Shown: positions 63,756 to 64,000 of the stretch, one piece after another
How the letters are laid out: every line of letters starts with the position of its first letter
Numbering within the stretch: the first letter of the stretch is position 1
Origin: an uncultured Sphingomonas sp.
GTDB lineage: Bacteria; Pseudomonadota; Alphaproteobacteria; Sphingomonadales; Sphingomonadaceae
Reading direction: 5' to 3'
DNA length: 64,000 nt
NCBI RefSeq assembly: GCF_913777625.1
Contig: NZ_CAJYTI010000030.1
Coordinates: 1-64,000, forward strand
Position numbers and translations under genes: made by a program
Notes under the pieces: model-generated
What the model was told of the DNA's origin: nothing
Seen by the model: only the letters and a program-made list of their open reading frames with translations
The model's database searches: none

Positions 63756-64000
63756 AGGTCGGTTCGCAGCGACCAGAGTTCGGGGAAGGCGCGCTTGGCG
63801 AGCGTCGATTCGAGATAGGAGACGCCCGGCGTGCCCCCGGTGCCCATCTTGCCGCCGATCACCCGGCTGACGGTGAGGACATGCTTGTGCCGCCACGTCG
63901 CCATCGCATCGTCGATGTCGACCAGCTTCTCGGCGAGCTGGTAGAGGTCCCAGTAGCGATTGGTGTCGCGGTACACCTGGCCCCAGGCGGCGCGGACCGC
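63752..64000 (-). CDS. kynA: Tryptophan 2,3-dioxygenase, C-terminal part
   Basis: Heme enzyme opening the indole ring of tryptophan to N-formylkynurenine. Only the last 82 codons or so are in the window; the gene continues past the right edge. Visible: [40 protein letters not shown], with the His of the family RHxxxV region, [23 protein letters not shown] and the end [11 protein letters not shown]. These are close to the family consensus. The stop overlaps the start of the kynureninase-like gene. Confidence 0.9.
   Translation of the reverse strand, partial: AVRAAWGQVYRDTNRYWDLYQLAEKLVDIDDAMATWRHKHVLTVSRVIGGKMGTGGTPGVSYLESTLAKRAFPELWSLRTDL

Overview
This is a chromosomal window of high-GC DNA from an alphaproteobacterium, most likely Sphingomonas or a close relative in the Sphingomonadaceae. 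The evidence is a block of infB, rbfA, truB, rpsO and pnp; a dciA, DsbA-like, smc operon; a PrsK/PrsR/EpsB-type exosortase-associated cluster; a large TonB-dependent receptor; a cytochrome c next to pheA; and small palindromic repeats that translate as RHPGESRDP / [11 protein letters not shown] saw no tRNA, rRNA, CRISPR array, transposase or prophage. Most of the window is housekeeping. The accessory interest lies in short intergenic loci and a few poorly known families.

Layout. 1-9.5 kb: translation and RNA-decay genes (infB 3' part, rbfA, truB, rpsO, pnp), interrupted by tdk and an opposite-strand TonB receptor. 9.5-10.7 kb: hemerythrin-like protein and a small membrane protein. 10.7-16.1 kb (minus): dciA, two DsbA-like thiol oxidoreductases, smc. 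16.2-19.3 kb: mutY, serine hydrolase and nudC, coupled by overlapping stop/start codons. 19.5-21.2 kb: pheA and a membrane-anchored cytochrome c. 21.2-27.5 kb: PrsR/PrsK two-component pair and EpsB-type sugar transferase, divergent from manC and an HNH gene. 27.5-30.6 kb: small membrane proteins, a winged-helix regulator with a three-palindrome control region, and an MpaB-family oxygenase. 30.7-38.3 kb: ppc, then three large polytopic membrane proteins, two of them tandem paralogues. 38.4-41.1 kb: DUF6434 protein, FemAB-like acyltransferase, IalB-like protein, histidine phosphatase. 41.4-47 kb: outer-membrane barrel, dnaN, coq4-like, two paralogous exported proteins, recF. 47-53.4 kb: M20 peptidase, Lhr-type helicase, two-domain aspartic protease, mannitol dehydrogenase-family enzyme. 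53.6-62.5 kb: OPT transporter, HerA-like ATPase, DegP-type protease, HflC/HflK, Mrp, CoA-binding protein. 62.6-64 kb: kynureninase-like enzyme and the C-terminal end of tryptophan 2,3-dioxygenase.

The most notable locus is the 347-bp gap between infB and rbfA. It holds a 33-codon hydrophobic ORF that looks like the small membrane toxins of type I toxin-antitoxin systems. Its Shine-Dalgarno is complementary to 14 nt of the 16S 3' end and is buried in a 17-bp hairpin. Two terminator-like hairpins follow, then a degenerate second copy of the ribosome-binding and start region, and a possible minus-strand promoter reading back across it. The arrangement recalls the Firmicutes par/fst and holin-like toxin loci and would be unusual here. 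Other points of interest are an in-frame 99-bp palindromic repeat inside truB, a triple-palindrome operator region, a perfect 16-bp inverted repeat enclosing the start of the HerA-like gene, and the tandem membrane-protein paralogues.
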